DNA of 64,000 bases from Gnetum montanum (Eukaryota > Streptophyta > Gnetopsida > Gnetales > Gnetaceae): contig MNCI01022611.1 in the NCBI GenBank assembly GCA_015680685.1, positions 657,377 through 721,376 on the forward strand, in the 5' to 3' direction. A model generated the notes under the pieces. The model did no database searches. It was not told where the DNA came from and saw only the letters and a program-made list of their open reading frames with translations. A program made the position numbers and the translations under genes. Within the stretch, counting starts at the first letter, position 1, and each line of letters opens with the position of its first letter. This document shows, in pieces, positions 53,507-64,000 of this stretch.

Positions 53507-56151
53507 GATCACAAATGACATCGAGATTGAAATGGTTGCAAGAAGGAGGATCATGCCAAAAAAAGGAAAAACAATCCAAAGTTGGAAGGGAATAGTAGGA
53601 AAAAGCCTAGGATCAGGAAGCAAAAACTCATGCAACTAGACCTCTTTGGGAGGAGCTTGAAGTGGAATCTATCCAGCAGATTCCCAAAGAAGAGGTTGCA
53701 ACTAAGAAATTTCAAAGAGGAGAGGCACCAAGGCTAGTACCAAGATTTAAGGTCACATTGACATAAGCTTGTCTTGATACAATCAAGACTCATGATGTCC
53801 AATGCTTAGTTCATTAAGAATGAAAATTTGGAGCATTCTTAGAACATGCTCCATCTGAAGTCAAGATGTAGTTACAAAAATTTTCCATGTGGCCAATGAT
53901 CACTTTTAGTGTAGAGTGGTATATGGAAGAGACATATCTCTTTTAAAATAGGAGAAAGGTAGGATCTATTGTGAGAATTAAGGAAATTTAGATGTCTTAC
54001 TCAGTAGCAGCTATTGTGTAGGCTCTTAGTCTTCCTAATTTTGGGACCCATCTGGTAGAGATGTCCATGCAAGAAGATTCAAAGTCAAAAAGGAAGTGGA
54101 CCCAATGGTGTTATGGAGTTGACCACAAGGAGTTTGGGCACTCACACTTGCAGAACACATATACTTTAAGATAGCAATTTATCACCTTACTTTGATAGTA
54201 AGGCCCAACAAGGTGACTACTTTCTTTGCCCATGCTTGTGCCACTTTAAGTGAAAAAATCCCTATAAACCTTCCATAGCTAATCTATTTGGAAATAGAAA
54301 ATCAATTCAAGGAAAATGAATGTGGAAGGAAAACCATGCCCTTTTCATGCCTTATCAGAAAACTCTGTAAAAGGGTAAGGATAGTCCTATATGGAAATAA
54401 CACAATTAGGCATACTCCTATTACCTTCTAGTTTGAAATCATGAAAGAAAAGACTCCTACCATGTCCAAAGAAGAGAAGCAACAACCACCACCTCCACCA
54501 CCCACTCAAGAAATAATGTTGGAGGGCCACATAGTCATTGAGCACCTGCATGAAATCCAAGAGTAGCTCTTACATTATCAAGAGTAGTAAGTAGGAATAA
54601 GTGGTGGGGATCCATCTGTGTACCATCATACAATGAATCACCTTAACAAAGTGGCTCAAACAATTAGTTAGATGGAAAGAGGTGGGCCAATATTCTTATC
54701 CAAATAACAAAACTACCTACAAGATTGAATTATAGTTCCTGAGAGGTAATGGTGTCTCTCTCACAATAATAATAATTCCTAGAAATATTTTGAAATGTTG
54801 CTACCTTTTTAGTATGCTTGTAGGAGGGCAAGGGAGCAACCATCTTGGTGATGTGGCACCAAGGATAGGAGGCATCAACATTAATAGAAGTGGCTGCTGG
54901 TCAAATTGCCAAAGTACAAAATGCACTAACGATGTCTGTACCAGATGTTTTTACACTTAAAGATGTGCAAAAGTCTACAAGAACTATTAGTGGTAGTGAA
55001 ACCCATAATGAGGAGTTACTAGACTAACTAGTAAAAATTGGAAAACCAATTCCAAGTATCTTTGGATTTCCAGATAACATCATTGTAACCCAGTTAAAGT
55101 TACTTCAAGGAAAGGGAAAATGCATCATTCTAGAAGGGCAACTCAAAATGGCTTAGGCTAAGACATATTTAGCTTAGAAGGACTTGGTCTAGATGCACCT
55201 AGAGAATGAGATGTTGACTGAAAAGAATCATCTCTTGTGGAATGTTGATGTGTAAAAATAATAGATGCAAGAATTCATCCATAAACATTTGGAGTAGCTA
55301 GCTAGGGTAAAAATAAACCTAGAAGATTAGTAGTAGAAAATATAAATCTCTCTATGGAGGAAGTTTTCCTCTTATGCCAAAAATATACGATTGAGATTTC
55401 TGCCTAGAAGAATGAGGCTCTTAAATTTGAGAGAGTCAAGAACTGCTATAGAGATTAGGTTGGCATATAGAAAGAAGTTAATTAAAAACACATGTAGATG
55501 GATATGGCAAAAGTTCATGAGACTCTCTAGCAACTATAACAAGGAAAAGATGTATGGCAACTACATCCAGATTAAAGAAATAAAAAAATACATGAAACTC
55601 ACTAATCTTTAATATGAAAAATTGGCAATGCTGATTGCTAGATGACCATGGTTAGAGTTAGAAAAGTAGATGTCCATCTCGTACTTGTTGTACAAGGAAA
55701 AGTTTAATTACAACAAGGAAACCAAGCAAAAGCTTGAGATTGCAAAAGCTAAACTTAAACTTCTTAGGGCAAGATTCATTGGTCAAATATCAATTGCTAA
55801 TACCTAGTTGATAGAATGAATGATTATCAAGAAATGTAGAATGCAATCAGAGCATTCAACATCAAACATAAACAATCTGCTATCTGCTTCATTAATGTCA
55901 AGGAGCTATTTCCAATAATGCCTTGTCCTTGAAATGTGTTGATTCTAGCCCACATTGGTGAAGTTGTGTGGATCGTGCATGATCCTAGGAGTAAGGAGAA
56001 GAAGATGAAAGCATTGTTGGATGCTTTCTATCTTTCACTAAAAGTTGTAATTGCAGTATGACAATCACAACAACCTCAACCATTGTGTGTGCTTAAAGTA
56101 GAAGAAGGTCCTTTGGAACCTTAGGAGCCTCCATCACCTAGGACCATTTAA
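53507..56151 (+). pseudogene. ORF3 of A2 (3' extra ORF)
   Basis: Collinear with 5830-8707 of A1. The start is Lys/Arg-rich ('MPKKGKTIQSWKG', 53550-53588). 'WYMEETY' (about 53920) and 'YHLTLIVRPNKVTTFFAHAC' (about 54180-54240) belong to a globular part, with 'LPxLIYLEIENQFKENE' and 'PFSCLIRKLCKRVRIVLYG' following. This resembles the plant transposon-protein domain often found in such elements (recalled, not searched). A Pro run (PPPPPPTQE, 54487-54513) separates it from a coiled-coil half that includes 'KQKLEIAKAKLKLLRARFIG'-like sequence near 55720-55790. It ends with 'EGPLEP' and a TAA. Stops are frequent. I find no signal peptide or membrane anchor. Confidence 0.6.
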
Positions 56152-56382
56152 TCTTCTTCATCATCTTCATGTCATAAAAGGGATTGTGTTTGTTAAATTT
56201 TATGCTTGTGTTTAAGTTTGTAGTCCTAAACATTGGAAAATTTTGTAATGATTGTATATCCGTACACTCGGGCACTTAGTGTTTTTTTGTGTTTTTTTAT
56301 GTTTATCGTATATTTGTCATTGGTCAATAATTCCATACCTTCCAAAATTTGTAAAGAACTTGAGAAAAAGTTTTCATTCAAT

Positions 56383-56392
56383 CATGAGGGTA
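56383..56392 (+). promoter_or_regulatory. 3' polypurine tract of A2
   Basis: CATGAGGGTA before TGATGAAT, one base weaker than in A0 and A1. Confidence 0.75.
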
Positions 56393-57322
56393 TGATGAAT
56401 TGTAAATTAGCTATGTCAACTAGGCCTTGTTGACTAGGCCCCGTCAATGCATGATTTGATGCATTGACGTGGCCTCATTGACATAGTGTCTATTTTTGCT
56501 TATAAATACATGCTCACCCACCATGTCTATGACATATCTTGTCATTCTTGTAGTGGAGCTCTTGCAATTTTGTCATTTGAAAGTTAGAATATTTTTTTTA
56601 GTGCTTGTAGTAGGAGTCAAGAGTATATAGATCTTTATTTGAGCATTTTTGTACTTGAGCACAACAATGGATGCAGTAATAAAATGAGCTTTTTGATAAA
56701 CCTTGTAGCACTTTGAAATAGATTAATTATTTATTTATGAATTTAATATTTTATGCAATTTCTTTTAATTTTTTAAGTAATTAATTACTTAATTAGGCTA
56801 AATTAAGCTAGATTAAATAGTGATTAATTAAGCACATAAGTATGATCACTTCAAGCGTACACTTGGTGCTTGGTAATCCTAGTAACAATTAACATTTGGT
56901 AACATAATAGTGTTAAATGTGTTCAAGATGTGTACAACAAATGGGAATGGATGCTTAAGTTAGGAATAGTTAGGTGTGGCTAGTTAGATTAAATTAGAAA
57001 TTTAATTATTTTATCTTATTCATTATTATTTACCCTTAGGTGATGTAAAACACAAAACATAAAAATGATAAAAATCATATGCCTTAGTTGCACTTAATCA
57101 TACCCTTGCATTTCATAAGTATAGTTGGGAAGATAATGATTGCAATGGTTAGTTTCAATTCCTAGAGACTAATGTTCTTGGAAGGCTATAATTCCATGAA
57201 ATTCAACTAGATCATGCATAAATGCTTAGTGATTCATATGATTGGACATAGGATCTACTCATTGTTCATCACTAGCTTAGTGATTCATATGGTTGGGCGT
57301 AGGGTTTACTTGCCACTCATCA
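56393..57322 (+). repeat. 3' LTR of A2, with a 51-bp terminal duplication
   Basis: TGATGAATTG...CCACTCATCA, 930 bp, TATA-like 'cttataaatacatgc' near 56501. A 10-bp dyad GTCAATGCAT-N6-ATGCATTGAC is at 56443-56468. The last 51 bp occur twice (from 57224 and from 57275). Only the second end is followed by the CTTAG that also precedes the 5' LTR. Confidence 0.88.
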
Positions 57323-57327
57323 CTTAG

Positions 57328-57713
57328 CTTAGCGATTGGGGCTCTAAGTAATATAATTTTGGCTTAATAAAGTCATTAACCACATCCTTGAATATGGCCA
57401 AAAGATGTATCTTAGTGATGGGTTTAGGAATCTCATTAAGAGAGCATTCCATCATTATATGAAATTCTATATAGGTTCAAGGGGCCCCTGTTTACCTTTC
57501 ATCACTTGATCAAGTGTTGTATTAGGTTTTAAGTTATACTTAAAATAATAAATGAACTATTAAATCAAGTCCTATAGTAAGGCAATGGATCCTCTAGGAA
57601 ATGCACAATACCAACATAAGGCATTTCCAATGAGGGACATAGGGAAGATATGCATAATAGTGTGTGGCCAAGCCTGCAACAACAAGCATTTTAAACAAAA
57701 AGTGATAAGGTGG
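57328..57713 (-). pseudogene. gag capsid region of T0, right half
   Basis: The reverse complement matches the capsid part of D and D3: 'ggcttggccacacactatta' corresponds to 'caatggccacacactatcat', and later it encodes 'LNEIPKPITKIHLLAIFKDV' and 'VNDFIKPKLYYLEP', like 'IVEAHLLAIFKGAINNFIKS' of D. It joins the gag remnant ending at 12571 once A2 is removed. The other end is cut by the insertion of D3 at 57714. Frameshifts and TAG stops are present. Confidence 0.82.
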
Positions 57714-59344
57714 TGAAACACCCTAAAATTTTAAGGCATTCTCGCTTCACCGGGCCCTTGCAATTCAGGTAGCGTCATAGTAGTTCATCAGGAGATGGAT
57801 GCTCTGAAGTTCAGACTATCTAGTTTGGCAAGTTTTCTACTTTCGATGTCGAGAAGCTTAATAGACCCTCCAGCCTACCCACCTGAGTAGTTCATTCATC
57901 CGACAACCTACTTAGAAGTGATGCGTGAAGTTCTCAGTAGTGCTCAAAATGTGCAAAATAGTTCGGCAAGTTTTCTAAGTCAAGAAGTTTTCTATGCTAC
58001 GCTACACTATGTAGCGTAGCAGGCTTTAGAAAATATTCGTAGAGCGAAGTGCTACATCATGCTATGCTATGCAGAGTAGCACAACGTAGCAAAAGCCAAA
58101 GTCAGTTCCCTTGCCCAACTTCAAGTCCTTCGGCAATGGTTCCTTCCATCAGAAAATGACAAGTTTAGCGAAGAGCAGGCCATGTTGGCTACTATGCTAT
58201 GCTATGCTACATAGCATAGCACAGCGTAGCAACTCTATGGGAGTGACAAAAGGCATCTCAAAGTGTAGGATCAGTAAGTTCGCATGTTTTGCATTGCAAA
58301 GAGCAAAAGTTACAAATTGTCAACATTTTTGTAGTTAAGGTCGGCTGCTATGCTATGCTACGCTACGTAGCGTAGCATAGCATAGCAAATATGCAAAAAA
58401 TAGTTAGAGCACTTCAAAGGTTTCAAGCACATGCAACAGGCCCAACATGAGTTTCTACCTCAAACTGGTAGCTACGCTACATCAATGCATCTCCTTGGAT
58501 AGCAAGCTGCTATGCTACACCACATGCTACACACAGCTTGGCAAGTAGTTATGTTACATCAATGCACCACACCTATTTGTACTATTGGCACATATCTCCA
58601 AGTTTTCATAGCATAATTACAGCATGGTAGGCTCGTCAATCAGCCCTGCATATCCATGCAGCATAGACACATCAACACGAGCTCAGGACACGTGGCATCC
58701 AAACTAGATCTTTTGCGTGGTCTTCGTCCTATAAATACCTCGACGAGCAATGCTCAAAGGGTTGGAAAAAAATTAACGATTGGCAATTTTGAGCACCTTT
58801 ACACATAATCAACAAAATTGAGCAGTTAAAAAATTTTGTTAGTAGCTAGCAAGACAAACCCCCTTGTTTTTAGTTAGCATCTGGTTAACAAGTTGACTTT
58901 GTGACATCTGGGCATTGTTGGCTATGAAGTCTGCATTCAAGTATATTGTTGGCTTGCTTTGAACGTTCTAGTTACTCTTGGGTTCTCTATGCTTCCCAGT
59001 GTTGTGCATCCAATTGTATCCACCTAGAAAAGTAAAGTCATAAATTTGAAGTGGTGCATTCTGTAACTTCTACTTTGTTTTCTCTCTTTATCACTATATT
59101 TTACATTGTTATCACCTTCCCGCATTCAACGAATTTCATTTTACGTTATAAGAACTACTTTCACATTAAATGTTTGCAAAAGGTTATATTAACACTGATT
59201 AAGTCCCTGTCTGATTAACTAGACCATTCAGAGCATCCCGTTTCCATTTTATCTAGCATGGCCCTCACATGAATCTGAGGTTAAGACTGTCATGACTGAT
59301 GACCTCTTGGTGTTTTCTAGCTGTCAACGTTTTTGGTCACTACA
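57714..59344 (+). repeat. 5' LTR of D3
   Basis: 1631 bp, TGAAACACC...CACTACA. G-box at 58689-58694, TATAAATA at 58730-58737. U3 is crowded with GCTACGC/GCATAGC palindromes. The end block 'aagtccctgtctgattaact' to 'cttggtgttttctag' is shared with D and E. Confidence 0.87.
57990..58390. repeat. palindrome cluster in U3 of D3
   Basis: Several near-perfect or perfect inverted repeats built from TGCTATGC and GCGTAGCA words, around 57996-58020, 58051-58092 and 58190-58230, and a perfect 42-bp palindrome at 58346-58387 (half-site TGCTATGCTATGCTACGCTA plus C). Confidence 0.88.
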
Positions 59345-59370
59345 GTTTTCTGGCACTATAAGGAGGGCCT
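59345..59370 (+). other. primer-binding site of D3
   Basis: GTTTTCTGGCACTATAAGG then AGGGCC right after the LTR. Confidence 0.6.
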
Positions 59371-59398
59371 TTTAGTGTCTTTTCCATGTTTTACAGTA

Positions 59399-59706
59399 GT
59401 CTTGTGTGCGTTCTGTACCCCAACATGCACTAGCGTAAACCTGACACTCCTCCGTGGTTGTTTACGCACCATGTGGTATAGGTTGATCACTTTGACGGTT
59501 CCTTTAGAACCCCATGTGACACAAAGCCTCTGATTATCATTTGTTCTCCTTATCTTCATGGTAGTCCTACTTGCTTTTCGTACCTTAGTAGATGCTAGCT
59601 TAAAAATTACATCCCTTTTGCAGTTGTTTACGCATTGTGTGGTACAAATCAGTCGCTCCGATAGTTCTTTTGGAACCGTGTAGGACATAAAAACTTAGAT
59701 TGTCGC
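59399..59706 (+). repeat. 166-bp leader duplication in D3
   Basis: 'gttgtttacgcaccatgtgg' (59457) and 'gttgtttacgcattgtgtgg' (59623) are 166 bp apart, and the similarity extends to 'gacggttcctttagaacc' and 'gatagttcttttggaacc'. Element D has one copy (about 36259-36405). Confidence 0.8.
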
Positions 59707-59801
59707 TAGATCTTGCTTCCATTATTTGCAATACTTTTAGCTTCATAGCAATGGTTGCTGCAACTACCATTATTACTAGTACTAAACTCAAGGTTCCTCT
59801 C

Positions 59802-62340
59802 ATGGTCCAAGGCACCAAAGGTGCCGAGCGACTGCCCAGCCCAGTGCTAGGGCCACACCAGTCCCTTAGGATCCAAAACCAGGGACCCGAAGGCTTGGCT
59901 GAGCAACATGAACAATACAACTTTCTCTATGCTAAGGTGTAGGCAGAGCTACCTTTAGATGCACAAGAAATCGAGGAAAAACGTAGCTTTAAATTTTCCT
60001 ACTACAATGGGAAGGAATTTATTCCTAATCCCAATGCTTTCATCCCTTTGAAAGAAGGGCAACACTAGCTTTTAGATTAGCTGATATGTCTGTCTAAGCC
60101 TAGTGAGGTGCAAGACATAGCATCTCACCATGATGAGGTCTTCCAAGATGGATAGGAGGAACTGGATTCTCAATCCAATGGGGATGTCAAACCAACCCCG
60201 TCACTATCCCTCCTATCCAGTCCTTCTAGACAAATCCACTAACTATCACGACTTCCTTCAGGATCACAACCATGCAACTGCAGCCTATGATCCCACTTGT
60301 CATGGGTAGCTGTACCATGCCTGCGGTGTATCAAAAGACCCACATCCCTATCTCAACTTCAGTCGTCATTCCTCTGCAAGCTGTTCATCAATCCCTTTTT
60401 GCTTCGCAACATGGCCCAACCTTGGCTACCCTACCTTATATTCATATCATATTTGCTTCACAATCGTTTCCAGATTCCACATCCATTCCTGCTTTTACAT
60501 TTGTCCCACTATCAACGGTAGGCCTAGGTCCATCCACATGGTGAACCCCATTCACTTCACCTCCTACTATGCTATAGTTGCAGATGTCTCATTATGTTTG
60601 TCCTCAGACCTACCAAACCCCACAAATGATACAACCCAGCATGGGGCTATGGTCTGTTCCACCAGCGATAGAAGCGGTTTACCTGGCAGCACAACCGACA
60701 GTCGCTGCTTCAACAGCACCACTGACTAGGTGGTGGACACAACAAGTAGCACTATTTATAGGGGCTACCCTAATGGTACCCCCAATGGGTCACATTGCTA
60801 GCCCCATCACTCCACAGAAGGGATCTACCTTGGTAGTTCCCCAACCGCTCACATCGTTGCAGGGTCTAGATCAAGCATTCCAGCTTATCTAGACCCTTAC
60901 CAAGGAAATAAAATGCCGTAAGGATGTCAGGTCTGACATGGTACAAGTCATGGATGTTTACTAAGATGACCTTATCAGCCTTGCAATCCTTGCGCTAACG
61001 TTACCCCCAAGGGTGTCCCTCCTCCACTTTACGAAATAAAATAGGGAGGGGGATCCCAATGCACATATTGTTACCTTTAGGTTTGAGTCTCTTCTATTGC
61101 AACAATGGCCACACACTATCATCTACATCTTTGCTATGTCTCTGATCGAAAAGGCCCTGGACTAGTACCGTGCCCTGCCACGCTCCTCCATATCAACCCT
61201 AGAGGAGCTTCTGACCTAGTTCGTGACACGCGTCAAGTATAACTTGAAGCTAGAAATCACATTGGATTAGCTGATGAGTGTGAAGTAGGATCCTCTAGAA
61301 CTAGTCCAGAAGTTCATCTAGTGTTGGAGCATAACCCTTAATGAAATTCGTGAACCCATCATGGAGGCCCACTTGCTAGCCATCTTTAAGGGTGCAGTGA
61401 ATGACTTTATCAAGTCTAAGCTATATTACCTCGCTCCTCACACTCTTAGTCAAGCCTTCACCCAGACTAAGAGCATCCAGGATGTAGCTAAGGTGAGAAA
61501 AGACCTGGCCTACATTGCTTACAAGAACACCTTCATAAAGAAGGACAATGGTAAGGCTACAATAGCCATAGTGGACGCTATGCCGAACAAGGCCAAACCC
61601 AAACCTAATAACAATGGTAACAAGAACAACAAAAAATTGGTCACACCAGCAGCTAACCTCATGCCCAAGCAAGGCAACGCATCACTACCTTTCACACCCA
61701 GACCCACACTCGAGACATTTGCACCACCAAAATTGAACTTTTAGCATAAAGACCGCTCAAAGTATACCCCGCTACCTATCAAGTCATCAGATCTTCTGAA
61801 TCAGGTACTGGCCACGGGTGTTGGATGTCGAAAGGGGCTAAGAAGCACCAGCAGTACTATGAACTCCTCAAGAATCCCTTGTTGGCTTTGCCTAATGAGC
61901 CCCTAGTTCCTAAGAGTTTCAAGTTGGATCGGTTTTTTGACTACCACCAACAATGTGGTCACAACACAGATTACTGTCTAGCGTTGAAGGATGACATCCA
62001 AAGGATGATCGATCAGGGAAAACTGGTGTTAGATGAAATATGTCCTAAAAATCAATCTTTGCATGTCTACATTGACCCCCTCAACGCCAACAACACCAGT
62101 TATGTCATCAACACCATCGGCATTGATAGTAATCTTAGACCACCCTAGCAGCCTTTTGTGGTCCACGTGCCTTAGTGTAGCACACCAGCACCACTAGCGG
62201 GTGATCAAAACTTGCAGCAACCTTCTGTCTTGAGAGCCCCTGCCTGGGCATTTGGACCCATGCCACCTATTAGCAAAATCGCACCACCCCTCCTGCTAAC
62301 ACCACTAGCTCCATTTGTCATCAGGGGCTAACTCCTTCAA
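59802..62340 (+). pseudogene. gag of D3
   Basis: Start near ATG 59802 (MVQGTKGAERLPSPVLG), supported by alignment with the broken start of D. The N-terminal part continues 'EEKRSFKFSYYNGKEFIPNP'. A Pro/Ser/Thr-rich linker follows (about 60260-60880). The capsid domain is about 60900-61500, ending in 'MEAHLLAIFKGAVNDFIKSK' and 'SQAFTQTKSIQDVAKVRKD'. A basic linker 'NNNGNKNNKK' comes next. The nucleocapsid (61825-62148) has 'FDYHQQCGHNTDYCLALKDD'; the first Cys is Phe here, but is Cys in D. Function: particle formation and RNA packaging. It is better preserved than in D, but TAG codons and one or two frame breaks remain. Gag and PR are in the same polyprotein. Confidence 0.83.
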
Positions 62341-63535
62341 TATCCCCCATCCCACATAAGACAAGTGCACAACCTTCTCGTCCTAAGAAACAAGAAGTGC
62401 ATTTTGTAGGTGAGATGTTGATGGAAAGTATTGTCCCAGGAATTTCCAAGCCTATGTCTTCATCCCCTGTGTCTACACCCTCATCACCAAAGAGGGACAT
62501 TGGTACAACCGCACAGTCTGCACTGCCCCACATAAAGGGTCTGAACCCAGATCCAGAATTGCCCCTCCTCAGGAAATCCGTCTCCTGGGATGAATAGAAG
62601 AAGAGAAAGGTAGTAAACAGGTGGGTGGCCAAGACCTCTTGGACACTCTTAGTTAGGTCAAGCAAGCTCTCAAACAAAAGAACACTACATTGAGCTTGTA
62701 CGACCTAATCATGACATCTATCCCTCACCGTGAGGCTTTGATCCACATGTTGATGGTGATTCTGGTCGATGAAGACATGCCAGTAGAAGAGGAAGTGATC
62801 CACTTGGTCATGTTTCCTTCTGCTCCTACAGAGCCAAAGCTGTCTCAACTGACTTTCTACAATGACTCCATTAGGGAAGACCCTGAAAGGGGTTAGGTGA
62901 CCACAACACCCCTATTCATCACAATTTGGGTCGGCCAACATAGGATTCAAAGTGTACATGTCGATGATGGGGCTGCCACGAATGTCATCCCCTTCCCTAT
63001 CATGGACAAGTTGGGCTTGATTGACCAGATGAAGCCCACAATGACATCATGCCTAAAGTCATTTAATGGGGCATGGGTTGTGGTGAAGGGCATAGTCCAT
63101 ATTGACTTCGTAGTAGGGGATCAGTTCCCCATGAACACAATGTTCATCATGGTCAAAGAGATGCTTGGATTTAACTTGATCTCGGGGAGGTCATGGTTAG
63201 CACAACTTAGGTCTGTCTCCTCACCTATACACTAGGAGATCCATCTATCGTACGTAGGCAGGGAGGTGATGATCCATGGTGACAAGGTAAAGTCACAAGC
63301 TATCAATAACGTAGACATGGAATAGAGCTCAGAGTTCATAACCTTTGAGAATGAAGCACCTGTCTCTGCACACACTAACCATCCAGCAAAATAATTGGCT
63401 CAACAAGCTAGTTCCCAGAACGAAAATGTGTGGGTCGAATTGCCCTTCCAAGCAGAGGACAATGATATAGGCAAAGGCCCTGGCAAAGTGCCTCGGCCTT
63501 ATGTCCTACTTAACCCACGATGGGTTAAGAAGTAG
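62341..63535 (+). pseudogene. protease and end of gag-pro of D3
   Basis: 'LSLYDLIMTSIPHREALIHM' (62690) precedes the PR domain: 'TTPLFITIWVGQHRI' (62900), intact loop 'VDDGAATNVIPFPI' (about 62960), 'IDFVVGDQFPMN' and 'MLGFNLISGRSWLAQL' (LGRPWL altered to SGRSWL). 'AINNVDM' follows, then an acidic tail 'WVELPFQAEDNDIG', and the ORF ends 'LLNPRWVKK' plus TAG at 63535. The stop here, followed by the dyad array, shows that gag-pro is a separate ORF from RT-INT in this family. TAG codons at 62895 and around 63235 interrupt it. Confidence 0.83.
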
Positions 63536-63684
63536 CTACGCATAGCATAGAGACCTCACTACTTCTTGTTCAATTGCCATCCTTTGTACATTTACCACCT
63601 TTCTATTTTGCATTCGTCCATCTACGCTAGTTACTAGTTAGCCGTCCTTTGAATCATTAGCGTATCATCCCTTTAACATGCCAT

Positions 63685-63860
63685 GGTCCAAAATGGCCTA
63701 AAACTATGCTACGCTATGCCCTGAAATGGCCTAAAACTATGCTACACTATGGCCCAAAATGGCCTAAAACTAACCCATGGCCCGAAATGGCCTAAAACTA
63801 ACAATGGTCCGAAATGGCTTAAAACTAGTAGGGACCCGAAAAGGCCTAAAACTAAAACAA
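63685..63860 (+). repeat. dyad-repeat array of D3 (after protease)
   Basis: Six cores: GGTCCAAAATGGCCTAAAAC, then GGCCCAAAATGGCC, GGCCCGAAATGGCC and others, every 23-38 bp. Most regular of all the arrays. Confidence 0.85.
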
Positions 63861-64000
63861 AAGAATGAAATTTTAACACAAAATATAGCATGTAGAAAAT
63901 GCATAAGTTAGCATAGAACTAAATTCCTTTTAATTCAAAGCTTTTTTCTTTCAAACAATGTTTGCAAAAATACACCCAAAACTGAAAAATTTCAAAAAAA
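63861..64000. other. AT-rich end of the window in D3
   Basis: No coding sequence. By analogy with D, the antisense gene should lie just beyond the window. Confidence 0.5.

Larger units (their letters stand above)
12572..57322 (+). mobile_element. Athila-like element A2, complete but split by two large insertions
   Basis: Starts TGAAGAAT and ends CACTCATCA, flanked on both sides by CTTAG (12567-12571 and 57323-57327), a perfect 5-bp TSD. Without elements E (18979-32126) and D (34745-53501) it is about 12.8 kb, normal for Athila. Order: LTR, PBS, gag, PR, RT, RNase H, INT, spacer, ORF3, PPT, LTR. The insertion disrupted gag of T0. All coding parts are decayed. Confidence 0.88.
57714..64000 (+). 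mobile_element. Tat/Ogre-like element D3, 5' part (runs off the window)
   Basis: LTR, PBS, leader, gag-pro and first dyad array in the same order as D. It inserted into T0; the five bases before it are GGTGG (57709-57713), which should recur after its 3' LTR outside the window. Coding decay is milder than in D. Confidence 0.87.

Noticed and set aside
57224-57271. 57271 as the true end of the A2 3' LTR.
   Set aside because: The bases after it do not match the 5' flank, whereas CTTAG after 57322 matches perfectly.
59356-59920. Minus-strand ORFs of 106-110 codons in the D3 leader.
   Set aside because: They lie in the duplicated leader, and the second is opposite the start of gag; no homologue is seen.
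63685-63860. Regular short repeats as a CRISPR-like array.
   Set aside because: Plant retrotransposon context, spacers not unique, unit lengths irregular, and the same arrays recur in four element copies.
1-64000. Host protein genes, tRNA or rRNA genes.
   Set aside because: None recognised on reading both strands; every coding remnant I can identify belongs to a retrotransposon or to the antisense gene they carry.

Overview
The window is a retrotransposon graveyard from a land plant with a large genome, most likely a seed plant. It holds no convincing host gene, rRNA or tRNA. The call rests on Ty3/gypsy elements of two plant lineages. One is Athila-like: a tRNA-Asp-type primer-binding site, an RT with FMDD, and a long pol-to-3'-LTR spacer with an extra ORF. 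The other is Tat/Ogre-like: gag-pro separated from RT-RNaseH-INT, a second RNase H domain, and internal tandem repeats. Almost all coding regions are broken, mostly by TAG stops where a paralogue in the window has CAG. No species can be named from the sequence alone.

The layout is nested and can be unpicked from target-site duplications (TSDs) and from paralogues that show uninterrupted sequence. (1) 1-2213 is the 3' end of an Athila-like element (A0). (2) 2404-9814 is a deleted Athila-like element (A1; TSD CATGG/CATGA) with both LTRs, PBS, the end of integrase, spacer and ORF3, but no gag or RT. (3) 10310-12571 plus 57328-57713 are the two halves of one minus-strand Tat-like element (T0). 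(4) Into the gag of T0 went a complete Athila-like element A2 (12572-57322, exact TSD CTTAG), about 12.8 kb without its passengers. (5) A2 carries two large Tat/Ogre-like insertions. Element E (18979-32126, TSD ACGAA/ATGAA) interrupts integrase. Element D (34745-53501, about 18.8 kb, TSD GTTGT/ATTGT) interrupts the spacer upstream of ORF3. (6) From 57714 to the window end a third Tat/Ogre-like element (D3) starts: LTR, PBS, leader, gag-pro and repeat array.

The most interesting content lies in D and E. Both carry, between gag-pro and the place where RT-INT sits in D, an antisense gene of at least six exons. Its intron positions, splice sites and protein sequence agree between two highly diverged copies (D: minus strand 44365-40914; E: plus strand 25304-28500). 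I cannot assign it a family. It lies between short tandem arrays whose core has dyad symmetry (GGYC-N6-GRCC followed by TTAAACT). The same arrays recur after integrase in D and after gag-pro in all four Tat-like copies.

Element E has a second peculiarity. Its whole interior is inverted between its own LTRs, giving a roughly 4.1 kb palindrome (18979-23092) of two head-on LTRs, each with a ~96-bp tandem array and a TATA box pointing at the centre. This is a strong candidate for double-stranded RNA production. E also lacks the Gag capsid region, RT and integrase, yet keeps the antisense gene. The U3 regions of D and D3 instead carry many short perfect palindromes and hairpins, plus a G-box 41 bp upstream of the TATA box.
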